Shown: positions 1-8,776, counted from the stretch's first letter. The stretch: DNA of 64,000 bases from Clostridium sp. CMCC3677 (GCF_023845585.1 NZ_JAMQHS010000009.1:1-64000); one strand, 5' to 3'. Made by a program: numbers and translations. The notes: generated from the sequence alone by a model not told the origin.

Positions 1-103
1 GTAAGCTAGTAAGACCCCTTGAAGACTACAAGGTTGATAGGTCAGAGGTGTAAGTGTGGCAACATATTTAGCTGACTGATACTAATAGGTCGAGGGCTTG
101 ACC
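1..103 (+). rRNA. 23S ribosomal RNA, 3' end only
   Basis: The first ~103 bases match the conserved 3' end of bacterial 23S rRNA, including the closing-helix strand GGTCGAGGGCTTGACC. The 5' part lies outside the window. The exact 3' end is approximate (about 103-104). A short inverted repeat (GAAAGA/TCTTTC, 141-156) sits in the spacer before 5S and could help processing, which is inference. Confidence 0.95.
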
Positions 104-163
104 AATAAATAATTGTTATATACAATTTATGTGTAATTTTGAAAGAATAATCTTTCAGAATAA

Positions 164-280
164 TCTGGTGATGATGGCATGGAAGTAACACTCCTACCCA
201 TTCCGAACAGGAAAGTTAAGATCCATAGCGCCGAAGGTACTGCACGGGAGACTGTGTGGGAGATTAGGACGTTGCCAGGT
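164..280 (+). rRNA. 5S ribosomal RNA
   Basis: A 117-nt segment with the 5S hallmarks: terminal helix TCTGG (from 164) pairing with CCAGG (to about 279), and the conserved CCGAACAGG and GGGAGA... blocks. It lies about 60 nt after the 23S end and 6 nt before tRNA-Phe, the usual 23S-5S-tRNA order of a clostridial rRNA operon. The ends are inferred from the helix and are good to a base or two. Confidence 0.95.
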
Positions 281-286
281 ATGAAT

Positions 287-362
<76 letters not shown>

Positions 363-363
363 T

Positions 364-437
<74 letters not shown>

Positions 438-440
438 TTA

Positions 441-474
441 AAACCTTGAATTATTTGATTCAAGGTTTTTTTTG
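441..474 (+). terminator. Rho-independent terminator of the rRNA-tRNA operon
   Basis: A perfect 10-bp stem (441-450 with 459-468), loop of 8, then an uninterrupted T run. It lies 3 bases after tRNA-Cys CCA and marks the end of the rRNA transcript. Confidence 0.95.
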
Positions 475-500
475 CGCTTAAAAAATAAAAAACAAAAAAA

Positions 501-583
501 TTATCCACAAAAATAAAATTATAAACAAAGTTATCAACAATTTACTTACAAAATGTATATAAAATATATTTTTATGTGGATAA
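501..583. other. Cluster of DnaA-box-like 9-mers in an A/T-rich gap
   Basis: TTATCCACA at 501-509 and its inverse TGTGGATAA at 575-583 both match the DnaA-box consensus TTATNCACA exactly. TTATCAACA at 531-539 differs at one position. They sit in a noncoding, very A/T-rich gap (475-731) after the rRNA operon terminator. What is seen is the motif cluster; DnaA binding is inference. No dnaA or dnaN is in the window, so this need not be oriC; it could be a titration or regulatory site. Nothing else recognisable is in the gap. Confidence 0.5.
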
Positions 584-731
584 TTTATAGAAAAATATTT
601 AGATTATAAAAAAGAGACTATATAGAATGGGAATTAGTATATTGTGTTAACTATACTTTAAGAATAATATAGATAAAAAAGAACCTATACTAAATAGGCA
701 ATAAAAAATGTCTATAAATATAGGATTTATC

Positions 732-1679
732 TTAATTAAACATATCTTTTTTATATAAAATAAATGCTACTATGAAACATATTCCGAATGTTAACATCAT
801 AACTATTGAGAATGCATGAGGATTATCATCGGATAAAGGTAACATAACATTCATACCAAATATTCCACTTATAATAGTAGGAATTGCCATAAGTATAGTT
901 ACAGACGCTAATACCTTCATAACTATATTTAAGTTATTTGATATAACTGAAGCAAAGAAGTCCATTGTACTAGCCAAAATATTGCTATATATTTCTGTCA
1001 TTTCTATAGCTTGCTTATTTTCAATGATAACATCTTCTAAAACATCTTTATCTTCCTCATATTTTTGCATCATTTCTAACTTTAACATTTTTTCTAATGT
1101 TATCTCATTAGCTTTTAATGAAGTTGAGAAATATACAAGAGATTTTTCTAATGAATGAAGTTGAATAAGTTCTCTATTTTTCATAGACTTATGTAATCTT
1201 TTTTCAATCATTAAACTTTTTTTATCTATTTGTCTTAAGTAAAGTAAGTAATAAGTAGATATTCTATTTAATATCTGTAATATAAATCTCGATTTTTTAA
1301 ATGTAAAAAATGATTTTATTCTAGCATTAGCAAAGTCAGTTATAATTTTACTGTTTTTTAAACATATAGTAACTAACAGTTTGTTAGTATGTATTATAGC
1401 TAATGGATAAGTGTCATATGTTAAAGAATTTTCTTCCATTTCTGTGAATGGTATATCGACTATAACTAATATAGCATCATCCTCAATATCAATTCTGGAT
1501 GTTTCTTCATCATCTAGTGCTGCTTTTAAGAAATCAATGGAAATTCCAGTTTTCTTTGATACAAGAATTAGTTCTTCTTCAGATGGAGCTACTATGTTTA
1601 TCCAACAACCATTTTCAATATTATCAATAGGTTTTAAACTTGAATCGAATTCACTCTGACTTTTATAAATTTGAATCAA
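732..1679 (-). CDS. corA: CorA-family magnesium transporter
   Basis: A 315-residue protein of the CorA/MIT family, which forms pentameric Mg2+ channels in the membrane. It has a long acidic and helical cytoplasmic domain followed by two C-terminal membrane segments. The first ends in the signature GMN within GIFGMNVMLP; the second is followed by a basic tail, YKKDMFN. The start is TTG at 1679, giving MIQIYKSQ; a GGAGGT site (reverse complement of 1687-1692) lies 7 bases before it. The longer reading from 1694 would translate through that ribosome site and is rejected. The gene stands alone, facing the rRNA operon. The transported ion (Mg2+ versus Co2+ or Zn2+) cannot be decided from sequence. 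Confidence 0.9.
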   Translation of the reverse strand: MIQIYKSQSEFDSSLKPIDNIENGCWINIVAPSEEELILVSKKTGISIDFLKAALDDEETSRIDIEDDAILVIVDIPFTEMEENSLTYDTYPLAIIHTNKLLVTICLKNSKIITDFANARIKSFFTFKKSRFILQILNRISTYYLLYLRQIDKKSLMIEKRLHKSMKNRELIQLHSLEKSLVYFSTSLKANEITLEKMLKLEMMQKYEEDKDVLEDVIIENKQAIEMTEIYSNILASTMDFFASVISNNLNIVMKVLASVTILMAIPTIISGIFGMNVMLPLSDDNPHAFSIVMMLTFGICFIVAFILYKKDMFN

Positions 1680-1959
1680 TAAAATCACCTCCAAATATAT
1701 TATTATACTATTATACTATTATAATAAAGATATTACGAATATACTATAATAATAAATTAAAAAGAGAAAGTAGCTATTAAAATTTGAAAATCGTATTAAA
1801 ACATAGAAAACATGTAATTAAAAACCCACAATTAATAGTATTCTAATATTTATAGAGAATATAAAGGAATATAGCGTTATTTAAATATAGCTTTATATTG
1901 AAAAGCTTAGTATAATCATAATGTTATTTTAAATATTTAAAGTATGGGGGAAAATATTA

Positions 1960-2436
1960 ATGCATAAAGAGGTAGTCATAAGAAAGAAGGCACCTGTTAT
2001 AGCGATAGTATTACTTATAATTACAGCAATGTTGTATTTATATCAAGGAATAAGTGTTTTAGGTATAAAAAATATAATGCTCGTTAAGTTCTATAATATG
2101 ACCATTGTATTTTTAACTTTAAGTATAATATTCTTTGAGATAATGAAATGCAGAATATCATATAAGTATTCGATCATAGCGAACAAGCTTATTATTAATA
2201 AAATTTTTCATAATAATGAAAAAAACTTAGAAAGTATAAATTTAGCTGATATCGTGTATATCGGGAAAAGTAATTACATAACTAAAGAATATATTGTAAA
2301 GAGTAAGGGCAATTATTCTTGTGGAATAATTAATACGAAGAAATATTGTTGTGTATACAAAAGAGAGAATGTTTATTATAAATTTAGCTTTAATCCAAGT
2401 GATAAACTTATAAGAAGATTAAATCTTAATATTTAA
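1960..2436 (+). CDS. Small membrane protein, possible bacterial PH-like domain
   Basis: I do not recognise a named family. The 158 residues show two N-terminal membrane helices (about 11-36 and 45-63) separated by a short loop, then a soluble basic domain. That domain begins ISYKYSIIANKLIINK and ends FNPSDKLIRRL, a pattern like bacterial PH-type domains (beta strands, then 'P-S-x-x-x-I-x-x-L'). This is inference by eye. A GGGGGAA ribosome site lies about 9 bases before the ATG. It is monocistronic, ends at a strong bidirectional terminator and is convergent with the amidohydrolase gene. Confidence 0.65.
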   Translation: MHKEVVIRKKAPVIAIVLLIITAMLYLYQGISVLGIKNIMLVKFYNMTIVFLTLSIIFFEIMKCRISYKYSIIANKLIINKIFHNNEKNLESINLADIVYIGKSNYITKEYIVKSKGNYSCGIINTKKYCCVYKRENVYYKFSFNPSDKLIRRLNLNI

Positions 2437-2460
2437 TTTACAAGAAATAAATGTGTTTAA

Positions 2461-2509
2461 TATATAAATAAAGGTACTCTGTTAGAGTACCTTTATTTAT
2501 ATATTTTTA
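2461..2509. terminator. Bidirectional terminator between convergent genes
   Basis: A 20-bp perfect stem (461-480 with 484-503 of the 2,000s) with a 3-nt loop, and runs rich in T on one side and A on the other. It lies 25 bases after the small membrane protein gene and overlaps the 3' end of the M20 gene on the other strand, so it can serve both. Confidence 0.9.
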
Positions 2510-3657
2510 TTATTAAAGAAATCATTTTTTACTTCATTAAGAAGATTTTCATTTTGAATTAAATCCATTCCTGTAAATGCCAGTGCTAATGCTGCATTTT
2601 TACATTGCTTAAGTGCAAATTCTGACTGAGTAGCTTTAGCAAAATCTTTTGTTCCATATTTAATGTTAGGATCATCGGTTATGCAGATATAAGGATGTAT
2701 GCAAGGAACTTTATGACTAACATCACCTAAACTTAATCCTGCATATATATCACGTGGCTTTCCAATATCTATTATTCCATTTTCTTTTAGATTGTGACTA
2801 AATAATCTATTAAGAGTTCTATTAGTTATTAATTCTTTATTTGATGGTTCATATAAAGAAGTGGTATATTCTAAATTTGTTAATTCAGAAATATATTTTG
2901 CTATAGTTCTAAGCTTATTATCAGCCCATTCAGCGGTTTTATAATCGTTACTTCTAATATAAAATTTAGATTCTGCTTCAGCAGGTAATAGTAAAGGAGT
3001 ATATCCTCCTTTAGATAAAATTGAATTTATTTCTAAATCTTTAGGAAATCCTTTTTTAAGAGAATTTAATATGTTTAAATTTAATAATACTGCATCTAGT
3101 GCGGTATAAGTATTTTGATTTAAAAAAGTTAAGCCATCTTTTCCTTTATATTGTATGCTTAATGGAATTATTGCTGAAGATGTTCCACTTTCATTTGTCA
3201 ATACATCAGGATGAGCAAGCATTACTACATCTATATCATCAAAAACACCTTGTCTAGTCATAACAGCTTTAGTTCCACCTAAGTATTCGCCTGGACAACC
3301 TATTACGATAACAGAGCCACCTATTTTATTTATGACACTACCTAATGCTAATGCAGCTCCTATTGATATTGTACTTAAAGCATTATGTCCTGTGAGATGT
3401 CCATAATCTTTAACAGCATCATATTCGCTTAAAAAACATATTTTAGGATAGCCATTACCTTTTCTACACATAAAAGAATTAGATATATCTAAAAAATCTT
3501 CATTAACCTTAAAATTATGCTTATTTAGTAAATTACAAATATATTTTGCAGATTTAATTTCAGTATAACTTTCTTCAGGATTATTATATAAATAAGAACT
3601 TAAATCATTAAGTTCTTTATCACAAGTTGACAGAAATGAAATTATTTCTTGCTTCAT
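2497..3657 (-). CDS. M20 family metal-dependent amidohydrolase/aminoacylase
   Basis: A 386-residue protein resembling M20D amidohydrolases (AbgB/aminoacylase-like), cytosolic enzymes that cleave N-acyl amino acids or p-aminobenzoyl-glutamate. Matching elements are SEYDAVKDYGHLTGHNAL (the region of the metal-binding 'GHN/D' motif), GCPGEYLGGTKAVM (usual PAEE..GG), MLAHPD and GLSLGDVSHKVPCIHPYICI. The usual Glu-Glu of PAEEGG is E-Y here, so one metal or catalytic position may differ; activity is not assured. Start: ATG at 3657 with GGAGGG 7 bases upstream. The longer TTG reading from 3699 overlaps that site. It is monocistronic; the substrate is unknown. Confidence 0.8.
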   Translation of the reverse strand: MKQEIISFLSTCDKELNDLSSYLYNNPEESYTEIKSAKYICNLLNKHNFKVNEDFLDISNSFMCRKGNGYPKICFLSEYDAVKDYGHLTGHNALSTISIGAALALGSVINKIGGSVIVIGCPGEYLGGTKAVMTRQGVFDDIDVVMLAHPDVLTNESGTSSAIIPLSIQYKGKDGLTFLNQNTYTALDAVLLNLNILNSLKKGFPKDLEINSILSKGGYTPLLLPAEAESKFYIRSNDYKTAEWADNKLRTIAKYISELTNLEYTTSLYEPSNKELITNRTLNRLFSHNLKENGIIDIGKPRDIYAGLSLGDVSHKVPCIHPYICITDDPNIKYGTKDFAKATQSEFALKQCKNAALALAFTGMDLIQNENLLNEVKNDFFNNKNI

Positions 3658-3817
3658 AATACAACCCTCCAAATTATTATTTGATATTATTTTTTCCAAT
3701 TATAAAAAAAATATTTGTTTATTAAAATTAAAAGAAAAATATATAAGCATATTTAAGATTAAAAAAATTATATATGGAAATAATTAAGCTAAAAGATATA
3801 TTAGGGGGTAAAGAATT

Positions 3818-3988
3818 TTGGAGAATAAAGTATGTTTTTTATGTGGCAAAAAAGAAGGTAGTGGTATAATATTAAAAGGAGAAAAAATATGTTCTAATTG
3901 TGAATGTGAACTTACAAATATTAGCGTTGTAAATCCTAAATATCATTACTTTAAAGAAAAAGTTAAAAATATTTTATTTAAAAAATAA
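3818..3988 (+). CDS. csfB: CsfB/Gin, sigma-G inhibitor zinc-ribbon protein
   Basis: A 56-residue protein, MENKVCFLCGKKEGSG..., with CxxC pairs C6/C9 and C25/C28, matching the Gin (CsfB) family. In Bacillus, Gin binds and inhibits the forespore sigma factor SigG as a zinc-binding protein. Start: TTG at 3818, with AGGGGG about 10 bases upstream. The position just before tmk-darA-holB-ricT is the same as csfB in Bacillus subtilis, which strengthens the call. It implies a spore-forming host. It ends about 30 bases before a terminator, so it is probably its own transcript. The gene is short and easily missed. The inhibitory role is inferred from the family. Confidence 0.85.
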   Translation: MENKVCFLCGKKEGSGIILKGEKICSNCECELTNISVVNPKYHYFKEKVKNILFKK

Positions 3989-4018
3989 AATTAGATTTTT
4001 ACTTTATTAAGATTTATT

Positions 4019-4056
4019 AATAGCTATATTTAATTATATAGCTATTTTTATTTTGG
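4019..4056 (+). terminator. Terminator after csfB
   Basis: Inverted repeat AATAGCTATAT (4019-4029) with ATATAGCTATT (4036-4046), loop of 6, followed by a T-rich run. It separates csfB from the tmk operon. Confidence 0.8.
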
Positions 4057-4146
4057 AAAGATTTTAGAAAATTACATCAAAATATAATTTTCAATTTAGA
4101 GTTTATATAGAAATTAAGAAATTAATTATTATGGGGGAAATTCATT

Positions 4147-4824
4147 ATGACAAAAGGTAAATTAATTATAATAGAGAGCGGATCAGATGCTTCAGGGAAG
4201 GCAACTCAAGCTAAGAAATTATATGAGAGATTATTAGGAGAAGGATATAATATAAGAAAAGTAACATATCCTAATTATGATAGTCCGGCTTGTATGCCAG
4301 TTAAAATGTATTTGAGTGGTGAATTTGGAAGCAAACCTGAGGATGTAAATGCATATGTAGCATCAACATTTTTTGCTATTGATAGATTTGCTTCATATAA
4401 TATAGAATGGAAAGAATTTTATAATAATGGTGGAATAATTATCTCTGATAGATATACAACATCTAACATGGTACATCAAGCAGTGAAAATGGATGATAAG
4501 GAAAAGAACAAGTACTTGAATTGGTTATATGATTTAGAATTTAATTTATATAAACTTCCTATTCCAGACTGTGTAATGTTTTTAGATGTTCTACCTGAAA
4601 TAAGTCAAAAATTAATGAAAGATAGAAATAATAAATTTACAGGTGAGAAAGAAAAAGACATACATGAAAATAATAAAGATTATTTAGCTAAATCTTATTA
4701 TAATTCTTTAGAAATAGCAGATAGATATAATTGGAATAAAATAAAATGTAATGACGGAGATAAATTAAAGACAATAGAAGAAATTCATGAAGAAATTTAT
4801 AAAAAGGTTAAAAAATATATATAG
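4147..4824 (+). CDS. tmk: Thymidylate (dTMP) kinase
   Basis: A 225-residue dTMP kinase, which phosphorylates dTMP to dTDP in the cytosol for DNA precursor supply. The P-loop is GSDASGKATQ near residue 11; the usual form is GxDGSGKST, so Ala replaces the common Gly and the Lys is followed by Ala-Thr. The DRY motif (SDRYTTSN, about 99-106) and a LID region with DRNNKFTGEKEKD are present. Start: ATG with GGGGGAA about 8 bases upstream. It heads the tmk-darA-holB-ricT run, matching Bacillus order. The P-loop variation looks lineage-typical rather than damaging, which is inference. Confidence 0.93.
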   Translation: MTKGKLIIIESGSDASGKATQAKKLYERLLGEGYNIRKVTYPNYDSPACMPVKMYLSGEFGSKPEDVNAYVASTFFAIDRFASYNIEWKEFYNNGGIIISDRYTTSNMVHQAVKMDDKEKNKYLNWLYDLEFNLYKLPIPDCVMFLDVLPEISQKLMKDRNNKFTGEKEKDIHENNKDYLAKSYYNSLEIADRYNWNKIKCNDGDKLKTIEEIHEEIYKKVKKYI

Positions 4825-4938
4825 TAATTTAAATTAATATTTTATAAATTAAAAATAGAAATATTTATTTATATAATCTAAGTACATATTTATGGTAAAA
4901 TGATATCAAGAATAATATGAATTAGAGGTGGATAGTAA

Positions 4939-5271
4939 ATGAAATTAGTTATTGCTATAGTACAAGATGAAGATGCAATAGATGTGTTAGATTCATTAAC
5001 AGACAATGATTTTAGAGTAACTAAACTAGCTACTACGGGTGGATTTTTAAAAGCAGGTAACACTACTTTAATGGTTGGAGTGGAAGAAGAGAAGATTGAC
5101 CAAGCACTGGATGTAATTAAAGAAATATGTAAAAAAAGAAAAGAAACAGTAATAGCCCCAACACCTTTAAGTAGTAATGAGGGTGGATATGTTCAACAAT
5201 GCCCTATGCAAATTACTGTAGGTGGTGCAACTATATTTGTTGTAGATGTTGATAAATTTATAAAAATATAA
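4939..5271 (+). CDS. darA: Cyclic-di-AMP receptor (DarA/PstA, YaaQ family)
   Basis: A 110-residue PII-like protein that forms trimers and binds c-di-AMP. Residues known to contact the ligand in the family are recognisable: R26, T28, G35, F36, L37, N41 and G47 (TTGGFLKAGNTTLMVG, 32-47). Position 24 is Asp where Staphylococcus PstA has Asn. A GAGGTGG ribosome site precedes the ATG. The gene sits between tmk and holB as in Bacillus. Its downstream effector is unknown. The matching synthase gene disA is about 11.5 kb away in the same window. Confidence 0.93.
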   Translation: MKLVIAIVQDEDAIDVLDSLTDNDFRVTKLATTGGFLKAGNTTLMVGVEEEKIDQALDVIKEICKKRKETVIAPTPLSSNEGGYVQQCPMQITVGGATIFVVDVDKFIKI

Positions 5272-5282
5272 GGAGAATAGCA

Positions 5283-6215
5283 TTGAGAGAAATTATTGGT
5301 CATGAAAGAATTATTAATGGATTTAATCTAAGGAAAAGAAGTAATACTTTTTCTCATGCTAATTTAATTATTGGTGATGATGGGATTGGAAAAAGTTTAG
5401 TTGCAAATTATCTTGCAAATGGTATATTAGGATTAAAGGGTGATAAGGAATTTGTAGATATTATAAATTATTACCCTTTATCTTCTTCATTTGGAGTAGA
5501 TGATATAAGAAATATTATAGAGGAAGTATCTAAGAAACCTTTTGAAAGTGATAAAAAAGTTTTAATACTTCATAAGTGTGAAAAGATGACTATTCAAGCC
5601 CAAAATGCATTGTTAAAAACTATAGAAGAGCCTCCTGTGGGAGTGCATTTAATACTTCTTAGTGAATCACTGGAATTAATTTTAGATACTATAAAATCAC
5701 GTTGTCAAACCTATAAGTTAACACCATTATCTAAAGAAGATATTAATAAGTATATAGAGTATAAATATTCCGAAATAAGCATAGAAAATAAAAAAGCAGC
5801 TTTAGCATATAGTCAAGGTATTCCAGGAAAAGTTGAAAAATTTATAGAAGATGATAAATTAAATGATTTAAGAAATATATTATTAGAATTATTATGTGAT
5901 TTAGAAAATAATAAAGACAATTTTGTTTTAAAATATAAAGAGGTATTAGCTACTTATAAAGATAAACAAAGTGAAGTTTTAAATATATTAATTTCATATA
6001 TAAGAGATATTATGTTTTTAAAGGAATTAGATTCTAATGATTTAGTTGTAAATTTTGATAAACTTAAAGAAATAAGAGACATATCAATGAGAATGTCTTA
6101 TAAAAAGCTTAATTCTATGTTAGAATACATAAAAGAAGCAAGAATTAGTTTAAATAATAACACTAATTATTCAATGACCATAACAGTATTGCTTATGGGA
6201 TTTGCGGAGGTATAA
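5283..6215 (+). CDS. holB: DNA polymerase III delta' subunit (clamp loader)
   Basis: A 310-residue AAA+ clamp-loader subunit. It shows a P-loop-like GDDGIGKS (about 31-38), a NALLKTIEEPP stretch (box VII region) and SRCQ (sensor/arginine-finger SRC motif, about 143-146). The four-cysteine zinc module that follows the P-loop in E. coli delta' is not seen here. Start: TTG at 5283 with AAGGAG 6-7 bases upstream; no nearby ATG fits. It is 11 bases after darA and 3 bases from the ricT start, so they are co-transcribed. Confidence 0.92.
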   Translation: MREIIGHERIINGFNLRKRSNTFSHANLIIGDDGIGKSLVANYLANGILGLKGDKEFVDIINYYPLSSSFGVDDIRNIIEEVSKKPFESDKKVLILHKCEKMTIQAQNALLKTIEEPPVGVHLILLSESLELILDTIKSRCQTYKLTPLSKEDINKYIEYKYSEISIENKKAALAYSQGIPGKVEKFIEDDKLNDLRNILLELLCDLENNKDNFVLKYKEVLATYKDKQSEVLNILISYIRDIMFLKELDSNDLVVNFDKLKEIRDISMRMSYKKLNSMLEYIKEARISLNNNTNYSMTITVLLMGFAEV

Positions 6216-6218
6216 TTG

Positions 6219-7127
6219 ATGATAAAAGTTATTGGAGTAAGGTTTAAAAAAGCGGGAAAAATTTATTATTTTGATCCAGTAAACTTTGCTGTTAAAAAAG
6301 AAAATTATGTAATAGTTGAAACTGCTAGAGGAATAGAATTTGGCCAATGTGTCATAGGAATAAAAGAGATATCAGAAGATGAAATAGTATCACCTTTAAA
6401 AGAAGTTATAAGAATAGCTGATGAAAAAGATATTCAAAAACATAAGGATAATAAGAGCAGAGAAAATGAAGCTTTAGAAATATGTTTAAAAAAGATACAA
6501 GAACATGGACTGAAAATGAAATTAATAGATGTAGAATATACATTTGATAATCATAAAGTTATATTCTATTTTACAGCCGATGGAAGAGTGGATTTTAGAG
6601 AATTAGTTAAAGATTTAGCTACTATATTTAAAACTAGAATAGAATTAAGACAAATCGGTGTAAGAGATGAAGCTAAAATGATAGGCGGTCTAGGACCTTG
6701 TGGAAGACCAATGTGTTGTTCCACTTTTTTAGGAGACTTTGCATCCGTATCTATTAAAATGGCTAAAGAACAAAACCTTTCTTTAAATCCAACTAAAATA
6801 TCAGGTATATGTGGAAGACTTATGTGTTGCTTAAATTATGAACAAAGCACTTATGAAGATATTAGAAGAAGACTTCCTAAAGTTGGATCGATAGTTGAAA
6901 CTATTGATGGAAAAGGTGAAGTAATAGGTAATTTAACAGTAAAAGAAAGTGTAAAAGTGAAATTAAAACGTGGAGACGAAGAAGTAATTGATATATATAA
7001 AATAGAGGATGTTAGATTAATATCTGGAAGTTATGAAGGATCAATAGATAATTCAGATATAAAATTAGAAATTGAATCTGAAGAGGATAAAAAATTGATA
7101 AAAGAGTTGATTAAAGAAGAAAATTAG
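6219..7127 (+). CDS. ricT: RicT/YaaT, PSP1-domain regulator of RNase Y and phosphorelay
   Basis: A 302-residue PSP1 C-terminal-domain protein. In Bacillus, RicT works with RicA and RicF to carry Fe-S clusters and to steer RNase Y and sporulation, competence and biofilm switching. Cysteines conserved in the family are visible in GPCGRPMCCSTFLGDF and CGRLMCCLNY (about residues 163-209). Start: ATG at 6219 with GGAGG 8 bases upstream, inside the holB stop region; a TTG one codon earlier (6216) is possible. The partner genes ricA and ricF are not in the window. YabA, which follows yaaT in Bacillus, is not found downstream. Confidence 0.9.
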   Translation: MIKVIGVRFKKAGKIYYFDPVNFAVKKENYVIVETARGIEFGQCVIGIKEISEDEIVSPLKEVIRIADEKDIQKHKDNKSRENEALEICLKKIQEHGLKMKLIDVEYTFDNHKVIFYFTADGRVDFRELVKDLATIFKTRIELRQIGVRDEAKMIGGLGPCGRPMCCSTFLGDFASVSIKMAKEQNLSLNPTKISGICGRLMCCLNYEQSTYEDIRRRLPKVGSIVETIDGKGEVIGNLTVKESVKVKLKRGDEEVIDIYKIEDVRLISGSYEGSIDNSDIKLEIESEEDKKLIKELIKEEN

Positions 7128-7272
7128 AGAAATATGGGGAAAAATTTCATAAATTGCCCATATAATAGATTATGAAATTGACACTTTTATCACAAAATAC
7201 TTTTAAAACATTAAAATACATGATAAAATTGTAGATGGTTAATTATCATACAATTTTAGGAGGTGTTTTTTA

Positions 7273-7443
7273 ATGGCATTTGTAATTAATGATTCATGTG
7301 TAAGCTGTGGAGCATGTGCTGGAGAATGTCCAGTTGATGCTATAAGCCAAGGAGATGCATACTACGTTATTGATGCAGATACTTGTATCGATTGCGGTAA
7401 CTGTGCTAATGTTTGCCCAGTTGGTGCTCCAGTTCAAGAATAG
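7273..7443 (+). CDS. 2[4Fe-4S] clostridial ferredoxin
   Basis: A 56-residue ferredoxin with two CxxCxxCxxxCP motifs: C9, C12, C15 and C19, then C38, C41, C44 and C48. Each set supplies ligands for a [4Fe-4S] cluster, typical of the soluble low-potential electron carrier used with hydrogenase and pyruvate:ferredoxin oxidoreductase. Start: ATG at 7273 with AGGAGGTG about 7 bases upstream. A TTGACA hexamer at 7178-7183 suggests its own promoter, although the -10 is unclear. A strong terminator follows 4 bases after the stop, so the gene is a single-gene transcript. Codon use (cca, gtt, gct) looks like a highly expressed gene. Confidence 0.97.
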   Translation: MAFVINDSCVSCGACAGECPVDAISQGDAYYVIDADTCIDCGNCANVCPVGAPVQE

Positions 7444-7447
7444 TAGA

Positions 7448-7478
7448 AAAGATCGTCTATAGACGATCTTTTTTTTTA
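7448..7478. terminator. Terminator between ferredoxin and convergent hydrolase
   Basis: Stem AAAGATCGTCTA/TAGACGATCTTT followed by eight or more T. It is directly after the ferredoxin stop and 14 bases before the end of the opposing gene. Confidence 0.95.
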
Positions 7479-7491
7479 TATAAAATCATAC

Positions 7492-8130
7492 TCAAGGTGG
7501 TGATAATAATAAAACAGAGTTTTCTTTATAAAGTTTTAAATTATCACTAGTTAATGCATTAGAGTTTATTTTTTCAACATTATCCATAGATATTAAAAAA
7601 TTTTTAGGATCATCTAAATAAAGCATAGATTTAAAAGTTTTATAATGAATGGGTATTATATATTTTGGAGAAATCAATTTACTTATTTTAGCCCCTTCAC
7701 TACCATTTAAAGTGAAGTGTCCTCCTATTGGAACAAGCAAAATATCTATATTTTCTAATTTAGTAGAAATCAAATCTAAGGGGATATGTCCTAAGTCTCC
7801 TAAATGACAAATTTTCAACTTATCTAATGTAAAAGTATATATTATATTAGGTCCTCTTTTTAATCCATTATATTTATCATGAAATGAAGAAAATCCTTCT
7901 ATATGAATGAAATCAAAATCAAAAACCCCAGTAGTATTAATAATTTTTACATTACTATCATTTTCTTTTAAAAATGAATGATCAAAATGATTATGACTTA
8001 TTACTATAATATCAGAGTGAAGAAAATCGTTATTATATCCTATAGAATCATCAAATGGATCTATTAAGATTCTTTTACCATTATTACTTGTTATTAAAAA
8101 ACAAGAGTGTCCATACCAAGTTAATTTCAT
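7492..8130 (-). CDS. Metal-dependent hydrolase, metallo-beta-lactamase fold (UPF0173-like)
   Basis: A 212-residue MBL-fold protein beginning MKLTWYGHSCFLI. The metal motif HxHxDH is present as SHNHFDHS (about 45-52). Further metal-site candidates are HLGDLGHI (about 108-116) and PIHYKTF near residue 160. This is the YtkL/UPF0173 type, whose substrate is unknown. Start: ATG at 8130 with AAGGAA 7-8 bases upstream. It is divergent from ctsR and convergent with the ferredoxin gene, so it is monocistronic. Confidence 0.88.
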   Translation of the reverse strand: MKLTWYGHSCFLITSNNGKRILIDPFDDSIGYNNDFLHSDIIVISHNHFDHSFLKENDSNVKIINTTGVFDFDFIHIEGFSSFHDKYNGLKRGPNIIYTFTLDKLKICHLGDLGHIPLDLISTKLENIDILLVPIGGHFTLNGSEGAKISKLISPKYIIPIHYKTFKSMLYLDDPKNFLISMDNVEKINSNALTSDNLKLYKENSVLLLSPP

Positions 8131-8252
8131 AATATAAATTCCTTTTGAAAAAAATATAAATTTGTATATTAAATATGTTTAACATTTAGTAAAGTTTTAT
8201 TCAGATTTTAATAAAATAAATTATAGTGTTTTAAATTATAATATAATTATAG

Positions 8253-8283
8253 TATAATAACTACAAAGTCAAAGTAAGTCAAA
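8253..8283 (+). promoter_or_regulatory. ctsR promoter -10 and CtsR operator
   Basis: Two direct AGTCAAA heptamers (8267-8273 and 8277-8283) separated by 3 bases match the CtsR operator consensus RGTCAAA-NAN-RGTCAAA. TATAAT at 8253-8258 is a likely -10, placing the operator at the transcription start. Binding of CtsR would shut off the operon until heat stress, which is established for Firmicutes. Confidence 0.92.
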
Positions 8284-8320
8284 AACAAAAATATAAACTG
8301 ATGTTTAGGTAGGTGAACTT

Positions 8321-8776
8321 ATGGCAAAACTTTCAGATATAATTGAAGAATTTATAAAAGAAATGTTTAATGATAGTGGAGAGAATATGGTCCTAATACA
8401 GAGAAATGAATTAGCTGATCAATTTAGATGTGCACCATCACAAATAAACTATGTTTTAACAACTAGATTTACTTATAATAAAGGTTATTTAATTGAAAGC
8501 AAACGTGGTGGCGGTGGCCATATTATTATAAAGCAATTAGACAACGATAGTTCCAGCAGAAGAGAGGAGATAATAAATCAAAGCATAGGTAATACAATAA
8601 CATATCATAATGCTGTAAATATAATAGATAACTTATTTGAATCGGATATTATTACAGAAAAAGAAAGTGAATTGATGAAAATAGCTATAAACGATAGAAC
8701 TTTAATTTCAGTTGAAAATAGAAATAAAATAAGAGCAGATATTTTTAAAGCAATGATTATGGTTATTTTATCTTAA
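8321..8776 (+). CDS. ctsR: CtsR, class III heat-shock repressor
   Basis: A 151-residue transcription repressor of clp genes. The N-terminal winged helix-turn-helix (about 20-60) includes ADQFRCAPSQINYVL, and the wing carries the RGGGGHI signature (62-68), whose glycine-rich loop acts as the heat sensor. Start: ATG with AGGTAGGTG upstream. It is the first gene of ctsR-mcsA-mcsB-clpC and lies directly behind its own operator, so it is autoregulated. Confidence 0.96.
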   Translation: MAKLSDIIEEFIKEMFNDSGENMVLIQRNELADQFRCAPSQINYVLTTRFTYNKGYLIESKRGGGGHIIIKQLDNDSSSRREEIINQSIGNTITYHNAVNIIDNLFESDIITEKESELMKIAINDRTLISVENRNKIRADIFKAMIMVILS

